DNA of 64,000 nt from Micromonospora sp. R77 (GTDB taxonomy: Bacteria > Actinomycetota > Actinomycetes > Mycobacteriales > Micromonosporaceae): the NCBI RefSeq assembly GCF_022747945.1, contig NZ_JALDST010000001.1:4464001-4528000 (forward strand), in the 5' to 3' direction. The translations under genes and the position numbers were made by a program. The notes beneath the pieces were generated by a model that made no database searches, was not told the origin of the DNA, and saw only the letters and a program-made list of their open reading frames with translations. Below are positions 28,376 through 36,760 of this stretch, one piece after another (the first letter of the stretch is position 1; each line of letters begins with the position of its first letter).

Positions 28376-30135
28376 GCGACGCCGCGCCCGCGCCGGCCGC
28401 CGGGCCGTCGCGGGACCGCCCGCCGCGCCGACTGCCGCGCCCCGTCGACGCCCTCGTGGTCGCCGGCTACCTCGCGCTGGCCGTGCTGCTCACCGCCGGC
28501 CAGTGGCGTCGCCCCGACCGCCTCTTCCACCAGGCCGGCGACCAGATGCTCTTCGAGTGGATGCTGGCCCGGGCGGCGCGGGCGGTGACCGGCGCGGAGA
28601 ACCCGCTGCACAGCGGCGCGCTCAACGCCCCGCACGGGGTGAACCTGATGGCCAACACCTCGGTGCTCGGCCTCGGCGTGCCGCTGGCCCCGGTGACGTG
28701 GCTCTTCGGCTCCCAGGTCACCTTCCTGGTGGCCGTGGTGCTCTGCCTCGCCGGCACCGCCACCGCCTGGTACGCGCTGCTGGCCCGCCGGCTGGTCCGC
28801 TCCCGGGTCGCCGCGGCGGTCGGCGGCCTCTGCTGCGGCTTCGCCCCCGGCATGGTCGCCCAGGCCGGAGCGCACCTGCACATGGCCGCCCAGTTCCTCG
28901 TCCCGGTGATCCTCGGGCTGCTCTTCCGGCCCGGGACGGACCGGGTCCGCCGGCACGGCGTGCTGCTCGGGCTGGCCGTGGCGTACCAGGTCTTCCTCGG
29001 TGAGGAGGTGCTGGTCTTCCTCACGTTGGCGGCAGCGGTGTTCGCCGGGGCGTACGCGCTGGCCGACCGGGCGGCGGCCCGCCGGGCGGCACCGGTGGTG
29101 GCCCGCCGGCTGGGGGTGGCCGCGCTGGTGGCGGCGGTGCTGCTGGCGTACCCGCTCTGGTTCCAGTTCTTCGGGCCCGGCCACTACCAGGGCATGCCGT
29201 TCTTCACCCGGGGCTACCGGCTGGACGGCGCCTCGTTCGTCGCGAGCGCGCGGCAGACCGTCGTGGGCGACGGGCACCGGGCCGGCCTGCTGGCACCGAA
29301 CGCGACCGAGGAGAACTCCTTCTTCGGCCCGCTGCTGCCGCTGCTCGCCGTGCTGGTGGTGGTCCGGCTGTGGCGGCGCCCGCTGGTCCGCGCGCTGGCC
29401 GCCTGCGGTCTGCTCTTCGCCCTGCTGGCCCTCGGCACCCCGATCCGGCTGGACCGCTCCGAGACCGGGCTGCCCGGGCCGTACCGGCTGGTGGCCGGGC
29501 TGCCGCTGCTCGACCTGGTGGTGCCGGCCCGGTTCGCGCTGGTCTGCGTGCCGGTGCTGGGGGTGCTGCTGGCCCTCGCGGTGGACCGGCTGCCGGGCCG
29601 GCCGGCGCGCGGCTGGCTGCCGTGGGCCGGCGCGGTCACCGCCGCGCTGATCCCGCTGGTGCCCACCCCGATCCGCGCCGTGCCGGCCCCGCCGGTGCCG
29701 GCCTTCGTCACCGGTGCCGGCTGGCGGGAGTACGTGCCGCCGGGGCGGACCCTGGTGCCGGTGCCCCCGGTCACCGGGGCGGCGGCCAGCCCGGCCACGT
29801 TCTGGCAGGCGCGCACCCGGCTGGCCTTCGACGCCCCGGGCGGGTTCTTCATCGGCCCCAGCTCGGCCGACGACCCGACGGCCCGCTGGGGTGCGCCGGA
29901 CCGGCCCACCTCGCTGCTGTTGCGCCGGGTGGCGGAGACCGGTCAGGTGCCCGTGGTCACCGACGCCGACCGGCGGCGGGCGGTCGAGGACCTGCGGCAC
30001 TGGCGGGCGGCCGTGCTGGTGCAGGCCGACTCGGCGCCGACCGACCCGGTCCGGTCCACCGTGGACGCGCTGGTCGGCCCCGGCCGCGACGTGTCCGGCG
30101 CGCACATCTGGGACGTCCGTCCGCTCGTCGGCTGA
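28333..30135 (+). CDS. GT-C-like polytopic membrane protein, paralogue 2
   Basis: A 600-residue paralogue of the preceding gene. The GTG at 28333 has GGAG eight bases upstream (28321-28324), inside the end of the previous gene, implying translational coupling. It repeats the shared layout: first outer loop AGDQMLFEWMLARAARAV, then NAPHGVNLMANTSVLGLGVP, YQVFLGEEVLVFLTLAAA, and a C-terminal domain with FVTGAGWREYVPPGRTLVPV and DLRHWRAAVLV. The conserved Asp in the first loop (AGDQ) lines up with that of the other two copies. Substrate unknown; a lipid-linked sugar transferase is the working guess. Confidence 0.72.
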   Translation: MGVGRPDTDLAVGLSDAAPAPAAGPSRDRPPRRLPRPVDALVVAGYLALAVLLTAGQWRRPDRLFHQAGDQMLFEWMLARAARAVTGAENPLHSGALNAPHGVNLMANTSVLGLGVPLAPVTWLFGSQVTFLVAVVLCLAGTATAWYALLARRLVRSRVAAAVGGLCCGFAPGMVAQAGAHLHMAAQFLVPVILGLLFRPGTDRVRRHGVLLGLAVAYQVFLGEEVLVFLTLAAAVFAGAYALADRAAARRAAPVVARRLGVAALVAAVLLAYPLWFQFFGPGHYQGMPFFTRGYRLDGASFVASARQTVVGDGHRAGLLAPNATEENSFFGPLLPLLAVLVVVRLWRRPLVRALAACGLLFALLALGTPIRLDRSETGLPGPYRLVAGLPLLDLVVPARFALVCVPVLGVLLALAVDRLPGRPARGWLPWAGAVTAALIPLVPTPIRAVPAPPVPAFVTGAGWREYVPPGRTLVPVPPVTGAAASPATFWQARTRLAFDAPGGFFIGPSSADDPTARWGAPDRPTSLLLRRVAETGQVPVVTDADRRRAVEDLRHWRAAVLVQADSAPTDPVRSTVDALVGPGRDVSGAHIWDVRPLVG

Positions 30136-30149
30136 CCCGCGCGGCGGGG

Positions 30150-30207
30150 TTGTCAACAGGGGGCCCCTGCTCTACCGGAGGCGTTAACAGGGGGCCCGGC
30201 CTTACAC
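30150..30207. repeat. Dispersed-type repeat with two 15-bp direct repeats
   Basis: GTCAACAGGGGGCCC (30152-30166) and GTTAACAGGGGGCCC (30183-30197) are 14/15 identical with a 31-base period, separated by CTGCTCTACCGGAGGC. The element fills the gap between convergent membrane-protein genes, and its right end supplies the TAA stop (minus strand) of paralogue 3. From memory, very similar GTTAACAGGGGGCCC-rich intergenic elements recur in Micromonospora genomes; this needs a search. Confidence 0.65.
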
Positions 30208-32085
30208 CTCGGCGCGGACGTCCCAGAGCCAGACGTCGTCGACGCGGCGGGGCGGGCCGAGCAGGGCGGTCATCAGCTCCCGCAGCACCGCCTCGCGCGG
30301 GTTGGCGCCGAGCACCACCACCGACGCCTTCCAGAAGCGCAGGTCCTCGAGCGCCTGGCGGCGGTTCTCGTCGGTCACCGGCGCGACCCGGTTCGCGTCC
30401 ATGGTGGCGTAGATCAGGGTGCTGGTCGGCCGGTTCGGTGCCCCGAAGACGCCCTCGCCGGCCTCGTTCGGGCCGATGAAGTAGCCGCCCGGGATCGGGA
30501 ACTCCTGCCCGGTCAGCGCGCTCCAGCGCAGCGTGGGCAGGCCGTGCACGTTGCTCGGGATCGGCACCGGCACCAGGGTCCGGCCGGCCGGGACGTAACC
30601 GCGCCACCCGCCGGCCGTGATGAAGTGCGGCGGCGGGTCGATCCGCTGGGCGGGCAGCGGCCGGGGGACCAGCGGCAGCAGCGCGAGGACGATGGCGGCG
30701 TACCCGACGGGCCGCAGCCAGCGCCGCGCCGTCCGCGTGGTCGGCGGGGCGCTCTCCGGCGCGGCGCTCTCGGTTGCCGGGGCGGGGCGGGGCGTGGGCA
30801 CCGGGGGGCGACGGTTGCCGGCCAGGGCGTCCCAGGCCAGCGCCAGCAGCACGCCGATCGCGCCGGCCACCACCAGGGTGAGCCGGGTCGGCATCATCAT
30901 CTCGACCAGCGGCAGGTCGTCCGGTACGTACGCCCACGGGCCGTCGACGGCGGTCTCCACGCCGTTCAGCCGCACCTTCGGGCCGATCGCGGCGACGCTG
31001 AAGACCACCACCAGCACCGCGACGATCCGGGCGGGCAGCGAGCGGCGGACCAGCAGCACCAGGGCGACCAGCGCGACCAGCACCAGCGGCCAGCCGAACC
31101 AGGTGTTCTGCTCGGTCAGCCCGATGGTCTTCTCCACCGCCTCGTCGCCGGCCACGGTGTCCCGGGCGAAGGTGACGAAAGCGGCCAGGTCCTCGCCCCA
31201 GCTGTGGAACACCCCGCCCTGCAGCCCCCGGTAGGACTGCGGGCCGTTGAACTGGAACCAGATCGGGTAGGCGGTCAGCAGCAGGGTCAGCGCGCCGCCC
31301 ACACCCCCGGCGGCGAGGAAGGTGCCGGCCCGCGCCCACGCCGCCCGCGGCCGCTGCACCGCGTACGCGACCACGACGACCAGGCAGGCCAGCGCGGTGA
31401 GCAGCAGCATCTCCTCGTTGATGAAGATCTGGTACGCCACCAGCAGCCCGAGCGCGATCCCGTTGCGCCGCCACCGGCCCGGCTCGCCCAGCCGCAGCAC
31501 CCGGGACACGATCAGCGGCAGCAGGAAGTTGCTGGCGAAGTTGGGCTGCCCGTTGGCGTGGTGCACGACGCCGGGGGCGAAGCCGAGGAACGCGCCGCCC
31601 ACGAAGGCCGCCCCGCGCGAGCGCACCAGGTGCCGCGACAGCGTCCAGTAGCCGGTGGCCGCCGTCGCCGACAGGGCCGCGCCCAGATAGAGGGCGTACA
31701 CGACCTGGGGGCCCAGCAGCATGGTCAGCGGCGCGAGCGGCAGGGTCACCCCGAGCAGGGAGGTGTTCGCCATCATGTTCACCCCGTCCGGCGCGTTCTG
31801 CCGGGCGGTGAAGAGCGGGTTCTCCAGGTGGCGCACCGAGTAGGCGCCGTGCGCGAAGAGCCACTCGAACCAGCTGTGGTCGGTCGGCAGGTGCGACGAG
31901 ACCCGGTGCTGGACGTCCACCCAGTAGTTGAGGCAGACGAGAACGCCGAGCACCGCATAGGCTCCGATGGCGAGCACGTCGGCGCGGGCCGGCCGGCGTC
32001 GGGCCCGGCGCGGCGGGTCCGTCACGTCGGGTTCGGCCGCGACGGGCGCGGAGTTCAGCGAGGGGTCTACCACCGGCACAGCCAC
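30202..32085 (-). CDS. GT-C-like polytopic membrane protein, paralogue 3
   Basis: Third paralogue, on the opposite strand and converging on paralogue 2. Read from GTG at 32085 it has 627 residues (starts at 32079 or 32073 are also possible). The shared features are PTDHSWFEWLFAHGAYSV in the first outer loop, NAPDGVNMMANTSLLGVTLP, YQIFINEEMLLLTALACL, about 11 membrane helices, and a C-terminal domain with FITAGGWRGYVPAGRTLVPV and DLRFWKASVVVLGA. A polar insertion rich in Pro/Thr (about residues 465-495) separates two late helices. TACGAT lies eight bases before the start. It is divergent from a pair of propeller genes. Confidence 0.72.
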   Translation of the reverse strand: MAVPVVDPSLNSAPVAAEPDVTDPPRRARRRPARADVLAIGAYAVLGVLVCLNYWVDVQHRVSSHLPTDHSWFEWLFAHGAYSVRHLENPLFTARQNAPDGVNMMANTSLLGVTLPLAPLTMLLGPQVVYALYLGAALSATAATGYWTLSRHLVRSRGAAFVGGAFLGFAPGVVHHANGQPNFASNFLLPLIVSRVLRLGEPGRWRRNGIALGLLVAYQIFINEEMLLLTALACLVVVVAYAVQRPRAAWARAGTFLAAGGVGGALTLLLTAYPIWFQFNGPQSYRGLQGGVFHSWGEDLAAFVTFARDTVAGDEAVEKTIGLTEQNTWFGWPLVLVALVALVLLVRRSLPARIVAVLVVVFSVAAIGPKVRLNGVETAVDGPWAYVPDDLPLVEMMMPTRLTLVVAGAIGVLLALAWDALAGNRRPPVPTPRPAPATESAAPESAPPTTRTARRWLRPVGYAAIVLALLPLVPRPLPAQRIDPPPHFITAGGWRGYVPAGRTLVPVPIPSNVHGLPTLRWSALTGQEFPIPGGYFIGPNEAGEGVFGAPNRPTSTLIYATMDANRVAPVTDENRRQALEDLRFWKASVVVLGANPREAVLRELMTALLGPPRRVDDVWLWDVRAEV

Positions 32086-32176
32086 GACGGGCCATCGTAC
32101 AGGCGGGCCGGGGCGGCTCCGGTCGCAGCGGTGCGTCCCGGGTCGCCGTCCGGCCGGTCGGCGGGAAGGGGTGACC

Positions 32177-33466
32177 GTGACCGTCATCGATCTGGGTGAG
32201 CTCCGGGACGACCCGGTGCCGGAACCGGCGCGCCGGCGGTCCCGGCCCACCGGGCGGCCGTACCGGCTGCTGGGGGTGTTGGCGGTCGCGCTCCTGACGC
32301 TCGCCGGGGGCGTCCCACTGGTCGGCTGGCCGGCCGTCGCGGTGCCGGCCCGCCCCGGCGCGAACGTCTTCCTCTCCGGTGACCGGCTCTACCTGATCGA
32401 GCCGCCGGACCTGGACCGGAACGAGGGGCGGCGGTTGACCGCGTACCGGATCCCGGCCGCCGGTCCGCCCACGCTGCTGTGGCGCAGCCGGCTCCCCGAG
32501 GGGGGCGGTGCGGAGATCGGGCTGCTGGACCGGGGCGGGACGGTAGTGCTGACCGGCCTCTCCGGCGTCGGCGACGACGCGCACCGGACCTTCACCGTGG
32601 ACGCCCGCACCGGCCGGCCCGGCTGGCAGCAGCCCGGCTTCGCGTTCGAGGCGGTGGACGGCGTGCTGCTGCAGACCTCCGACGCGGACGGGGCGGTCAC
32701 CGTCCGTCGGGTCGAGCTGCCCTCCGGGCGGGCACTGTGGTCGGTGTCGTCCCCACCGGGCGGCCTCGACTTCGGCTTCGGTCCGGCCGGGATCGACCGG
32801 ATCGTGCTGTCGTCGTCCGCCGGCGAGGTCGAGGTGCGCGACGCCCGCACCGGCACCCGGCTGGTCGCCCGCGACCTCAGCGCCGGCGGGCCGCGCAGCT
32901 GGGAAGGCATCCAACTCGTCGACGGTCTGCTGCTGACGTTCGCGGACAAGGGGGCCACCGTCACCGGCTACGACCTGGACCGGCTGGAGCGACGCTGGAC
33001 GGCCCGGCTGGACCGGGGTGGCTACCTCTCGCCCTGCGGCACCCTGCTCTGCACTTCTTCGGACACCGGCGGGATGTCGGTGCTCGACCCGGCGACCGGC
33101 GCCGTCCGGTGGAGTGATCCGCACTGGCACCAGGTGATGCGGGAGCACGCCGGCCGGTTCCTGGTGACCGCGGCCGACGCCGGCCGGGCGTCCCGGTACG
33201 CGGTGGTCGAGTCGGCCACCGGCCGGCCGTTGGCCGAGCTGGGCGGCGACTGGGAGCTGGTGAACCGAGCGGGCCCGGACGATCCGTTGATCGGACTGCG
33301 CCGGGGCGCGGACGGCCGGCTGCGGGTGGCGGAGCTGGACCTGACGGCTGCCCGGGCCCAGGTGTTCGCCGCGCCGCCCGGCCTGATCGGTGACTGCCAG
33401 GTCGGCGCGGGTGTGCTGGTCTGCCGCCGGATCGACGGCGGCTTCGTGCTGTGGCGGCTGCGGTGA
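32177..33466 (+). CDS. PQQ-like beta-propeller membrane-anchored protein, copy 1
   Basis: A 429-residue protein. The GTG at 32177 is preferred over 32171 because the start VTVIDLGELRDD then matches the next paralogue (VTVIELGELRHG), with gaaggg upstream. A single membrane anchor (about 33-52, LLGVLAVALLTLAGGVPLVG) is followed by PQQ-type blades: FTVDARTGRPGWQ, RRVELPSGRALWSV, VRDARTGTRLVARDLSA, GYDLDRLERRWTARLD and MSVLDPATGAVRWSD. Such BamB-like propellers usually act as extracytoplasmic scaffolds; none of the blades indicates an enzyme. It overlaps the next paralogue by four bases (GTGA). Confidence 0.8.
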   Translation: MTVIDLGELRDDPVPEPARRRSRPTGRPYRLLGVLAVALLTLAGGVPLVGWPAVAVPARPGANVFLSGDRLYLIEPPDLDRNEGRRLTAYRIPAAGPPTLLWRSRLPEGGGAEIGLLDRGGTVVLTGLSGVGDDAHRTFTVDARTGRPGWQQPGFAFEAVDGVLLQTSDADGAVTVRRVELPSGRALWSVSSPPGGLDFGFGPAGIDRIVLSSSAGEVEVRDARTGTRLVARDLSAGGPRSWEGIQLVDGLLLTFADKGATVTGYDLDRLERRWTARLDRGGYLSPCGTLLCTSSDTGGMSVLDPATGAVRWSDPHWHQVMREHAGRFLVTAADAGRASRYAVVESATGRPLAELGGDWELVNRAGPDDPLIGLRRGADGRLRVAELDLTAARAQVFAAPPGLIGDCQVGAGVLVCRRIDGGFVLWRLR

Positions 33467-34736
33467 CCGTGATCGAGCTGGGCGAGCTGCGGCACGGTGA
33501 CGAGCCCGAGCCGCCGCCCCGGCCGGGCGGCCGGTCGGCCCGCTGGCCGCGCGGGGCGGCGCTGCTCGCGGTCGTGCTGCTCACCCTGGCCGGTGCCGCC
33601 CCCGCCCCGGCCCGGGCCCGGCCGGTGTCGGTGCCCGCCCCGCAGGGGGCCATCTTCCTGCTGCTCGGTGACCGGCTGGTGGTCGCCGACGGGCCGGGCA
33701 ACGTCGGGAACGGCGGCCGGCTGGTGACCGGGCACCGGCTGCCCGGCGGCGAGCCGCTGTGGCGGTTCACCCTGCCGGCCGGCGACCACGTGCTGGGCCT
33801 CACCGACGTGGCCGGTGGGCTGCTGGTGTCGAGCAGCCCGGCCGGTGCCGGCGATCCGGCCGCCACCCTGCTGGACGTCGACTCCGGCGCGGTGCGCTGG
33901 CGGCAGGCCGGCTATCTGGTCCGCACCCGGTCCGGCGGCGTGCTCCTGGAGACGCCCAGGGCGGACGGCACCGGAACGGTCCGGGCGGTCGACCCCGCCT
34001 CCGGGGCCACCCGCTGGTCGCTACCGATGCCCGACGCCGGGGTCGCCTACCGGGCCGACGGCCGGGGGGCGGCGCAGCTCGTGCTGATCACCGCGGCGGG
34101 ACGGGTGGCGGTGCACGACGTCGACTCCGGCGCGCTGCTGCGGGCCGGCCGGGTGCCGGCGGCCCCGGACCGGGTGGGCTACCGGTTCGCCCAGGTGGTC
34201 GGCGACCTGCTGCTCGTGGACGACGCGCCCGGCGTGGTCACCGCGTACGGGCTGGACGGGTTGGACCGGCGCTGGAGCGTCCCGGTGCGGCCCGAGACGC
34301 AGGGCTTCGAGGACTGCGGGGCGGCGGTGTGCCTGCGCGAACAGGTGATCGGTCTGCGCGCGCTCGACCCGGCCACCGGGCGTCCACTCTGGGCGGACGA
34401 GGGCCTGGTCGGCGCGATCCCGGCCGGTGGTCGGCTGCTCGCCGCCGAGCTGGTGGCCGGGGCGGAGCTGGAGCTGGTGGTGCGGGACCCGGTGACCGGG
34501 CGGGTGGTGGGGCGGCTCGGCCGGTGGCGGGTCCCCCGGGCGCTGCGGGCGGGCGAGCCGCTGCTCGGGTTGCGCCGGATCCCCACCGACCGGGTGCTCG
34601 TCGCCGAGCTGGACGTGCCGGCCGGGCGGGCCGGATCCGGACCGTGCTGCCCGGCTCGTGGGACGACTGCGCCGCCGGCCCGGCCGTGCTGGTCTGCCTG
34701 CGCGCCTCCGGTGGGCTCGCCGTCTGGCCGGGCTGA
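33463..34736 (+). CDS. PQQ-like beta-propeller membrane-anchored protein, copy 2 (C-terminal frameshift)
   Basis: Paralogue of the preceding gene, from GTG at 33463 in a four-base overlap. The anchor is at about 28-47 (GAALLAVVLLTLAGAAPAPA), then blades such as LLDVDSGAVRWRQAGYLV, VDPASGATRWSLPMPD, VHDVDSGALLRAGRV and LDPATGRPLWADEG. As read, the frame runs on past 34640 through sequence antisense to the peptidase. Restoring one base near 34621-34640 gives an end RTVLPGSWDDCAAGPAVLVC followed by LRASGGLAVWPG and TGA at 34734-34736, which parallels the end of copy 1 (GDCQVGAGVLVCRRIDGGFV). The break is probably a sequencing error. One base separates this stop from the convergent peptidase gene. 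Confidence 0.72.
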
Positions 34737-34737
34737 G

Positions 34738-35931
34738 TCACCAGTTGGGCTGGGCGGGGGCCGGCGGCAGCGGCACCGACGGCGGCCGGATGACGTACGT
34801 GATCCCGCCGCTGCCGCCCTGCCAGGCCGCCTCGAACCGGTCCCGGTCCACGGTCCGGCGGACCCCCTCGTCGTCCGGCGCGTACGGGTCGTTGAGCACC
34901 GGGTCGCCGGTCGCCGTGAAACCGACCAGCACCAGCAGGTGGCCCCGGGTGTCGTAGTCGAGACCGGGCACCTCGCCGCGTCGGAACGCCGCCGAGACGA
35001 CCAGTGGCACCCCCGCGGCGACGAACTGCTCCGCCTCGGCGAGCCCGCGCAGCCGGGTGACGAAGGCGTCCACCCCGTGCAGCCCGGCCCAGGCGGTGTT
35101 GAACGGCCAGTTCCCGGCGCCGGCGTAGGCGTGGTCGTAGCAGCCCCGGGCGGTGTGCACCACCACCGGCCGGGGGCCGGGCGGGCGCACCCAGGCGTAC
35201 CGGTCCGGGGCGGGGCCGGCGGCCCAGAAGTCCAGCACCATCGCCACGCAGGTGGGGCTGCACCAGGAGTCCCCGCCGCCGCCCCAGCGGGTCTCCCCGC
35301 CGGCGTGCAGTCGCTGCGCGTAGCGGGGCACGTCCAGGATCCGCCCCCGGGCCGCCCCGGCGTCCGCGCCGGCGGCCGGCCGGTCGGCCGCGGCGGCGTC
35401 TCCGGCGGAGGCCACCACCCCGACGGTACGCAGCACCGGGCCGGCCGCCACGTCGGTGCGGCGGAACAGCGTGACCCGGGTCTGCCAGCCGGTGATCGCG
35501 GACCGGTGCGCGCCCATCGTGTCGACCTTCACCCAGGCCGCGTCGTGGGCCTGGCCGGGTACCGAGGTGCGGTGGATCGCCGAGTCGTCGGCGGCCCAGT
35601 GGCCCAGCACGTACCAGCCGGTGGAGGGGGTGTCCCCGTGCCAGCCGCGCAGTTCGACCTGTAGCCAGCCGCCCGGCGGGGTGTCGGCGGTCCAGGAGGG
35701 GACGAGTTCGTCCACCCCGAAGCCCGCCCACACCACCGGCGAGGTCCAGCTCGCCAGGTCGTAGCGCGCGGAACGGCCGGTGTGCGGGTCGAGATGGTCG
35801 CGTTGCCCGGCCGGTACGCCGATCGTCACCCCGTCCGGGACGGCGACCATCCCCTCGGCGGTGCCCCGGTCCAGGTCGGCCGGCAGCCGGAAGCAGCGGT
35901 ACGCGACGTCCCGCGGGTGCGTTCCGGTCAT
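34738..35931 (-). CDS. C39-like papain-fold peptidase family protein
   Basis: A 397-residue protein from ATG at 35931 (GGAG eight bases upstream). The N-terminal half is a beta-rich domain (ARYDLASWTSPVVWAGFGVD; GGWLQVELRGWHGDTPS). The C-terminal half has a C39-type papain fold: Cys in DSWCSPTCVAMVLDFW, His in TRGHLLVLVGFT and Asp in VLNDPYAPDD, which would form the catalytic triad. No signal peptide is evident, so location is uncertain. I know this arrangement as a peptidase C39 family protein in actinobacteria; substrate unknown. It is divergent from the two-component system. Confidence 0.82.
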   Translation of the reverse strand: MTGTHPRDVAYRCFRLPADLDRGTAEGMVAVPDGVTIGVPAGQRDHLDPHTGRSARYDLASWTSPVVWAGFGVDELVPSWTADTPPGGWLQVELRGWHGDTPSTGWYVLGHWAADDSAIHRTSVPGQAHDAAWVKVDTMGAHRSAITGWQTRVTLFRRTDVAAGPVLRTVGVVASAGDAAAADRPAAGADAGAARGRILDVPRYAQRLHAGGETRWGGGGDSWCSPTCVAMVLDFWAAGPAPDRYAWVRPPGPRPVVVHTARGCYDHAYAGAGNWPFNTAWAGLHGVDAFVTRLRGLAEAEQFVAAGVPLVVSAAFRRGEVPGLDYDTRGHLLVLVGFTATGDPVLNDPYAPDDEGVRRTVDRDRFEAAWQGGSGGITYVIRPPSVPLPPAPAQPNW

Positions 35932-36028
35932 GGCAGCAGCTCCGTCCGCTCGTCGCCGGCCACCGCGCCCGGCGGGTTGTGGCGGTCGGTGCCGGGAAGC
36001 ATCGCGTACCCGAAGATTTTTTGCAACG

Positions 36029-36061
36029 GTGCCGGCCGGCCTCCGGTTTGGCGGCCGGCAC
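36029..36061. repeat. Inverted repeat in the divergent region upstream of the response regulator
   Basis: GTGCCGGCCG (36029-36038) pairs with CGGCCGGCAC (36052-36061) around 13 bases. It lies between the divergent peptidase and response-regulator starts, next to an unusually AT-rich GATTTTTTGCAA (36016-36027). It may be an operator or part of a leader; a terminator is unlikely at this place. Confidence 0.4.
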
Positions 36062-36097
36062 TAGGTTGTCGGGAGGTCACGAGGCGAGGAGGCCGGG

Positions 36098-36760
36098 ATG
36101 CGGGTGCTGGTGGTGGAGGACGAGCGCAACCTCGCCGACGCGATCGCGCGGGGGCTGCGCAAGCGCGGCATGGCGGTGGACGTCGCCTACGACGGCACCA
36201 CCGGGCACGAGGCCGCCTTCGTCACCCGGTACGACGTGGTGATCCTGGACCGGGACCTGCCGGGCGTGCACGGCGACCGGATCTGCGCGGACCTGGTCGC
36301 CTCCGGCACCCTCACCCGGGTGCTGATGCTCACCGCCAGCGGCACCGTCGCGGACAAGGTGGAGGGCTTGCAGCTCGGCGCGGACGACTACCTGCCCAAG
36401 CCGTTCGCCTTCGACGAGCTGGTGGCCCGGGTGCTGGCGCTGGGCCGGCGGGCCACCCCGGCCGCCCCGCCGGTGCTCCAGATCGCCGACCTGGTGCTCG
36501 ACCCGGCCCGCCGGGTGGTCACCCGGGCCGGGCTGCCGGTGGAGCTGACCAACAAGGAGTTCGGCGTCCTGGCCGAACTGGTCAAGGCGCGCGGCGCGGT
36601 GGTCTCCAGCGAGGAACTGCTGGAACGGGTCTGGGACGCGAACACCGACCCGTTCACCACCATCGTCCGGGTCACCGTGATGACGTTGCGCAAGAAGCTC
36701 GGTGATCCGCCGCTGATCGAGACGGTGGTCGGCGCCGGCTATCGCACGGTGCCGGCGTGA
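36098..36760 (+). CDS. OmpR/PhoB-family response regulator
   Basis: A 220-residue regulator from ATG at 36098. The receiver domain (1-115) has the acidic pair in VVEDE (E7, D8), phospho-acceptor Asp51 in VVILDRDLPG, Thr in MLTASG and Lys in LPKPFAFDELV. The winged-helix output domain (about 125-218) contains VELTNKEFGVLAELVKARGA and VRVTVMTLRKKLGDPPLIET. It overlaps the histidine kinase gene by four bases (GTGA), so they form a coupled two-component operon. Targets are unknown; the divergent peptidase is the nearest candidate. Confidence 0.93.
   Translation: MRVLVVEDERNLADAIARGLRKRGMAVDVAYDGTTGHEAAFVTRYDVVILDRDLPGVHGDRICADLVASGTLTRVLMLTASGTVADKVEGLQLGADDYLPKPFAFDELVARVLALGRRATPAAPPVLQIADLVLDPARRVVTRAGLPVELTNKEFGVLAELVKARGAVVSSEELLERVWDANTDPFTTIVRVTVMTLRKKLGDPPLIETVVGAGYRTVPA

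Noticed and set aside
29957..33148. Long minus-strand open frame across the propeller and membrane-protein genes
   Set aside because: Low-complexity shadow of genes with clear families in the other frames and strand.
35940..36110. T-run plus hairpin at 36016-36061 as a rho-independent terminator
   Set aside because: It lies between divergent start codons, and the T-run precedes the hairpin on the plus strand; on the minus strand the hairpin is followed by A's. A promoter/operator reading is more sensible.
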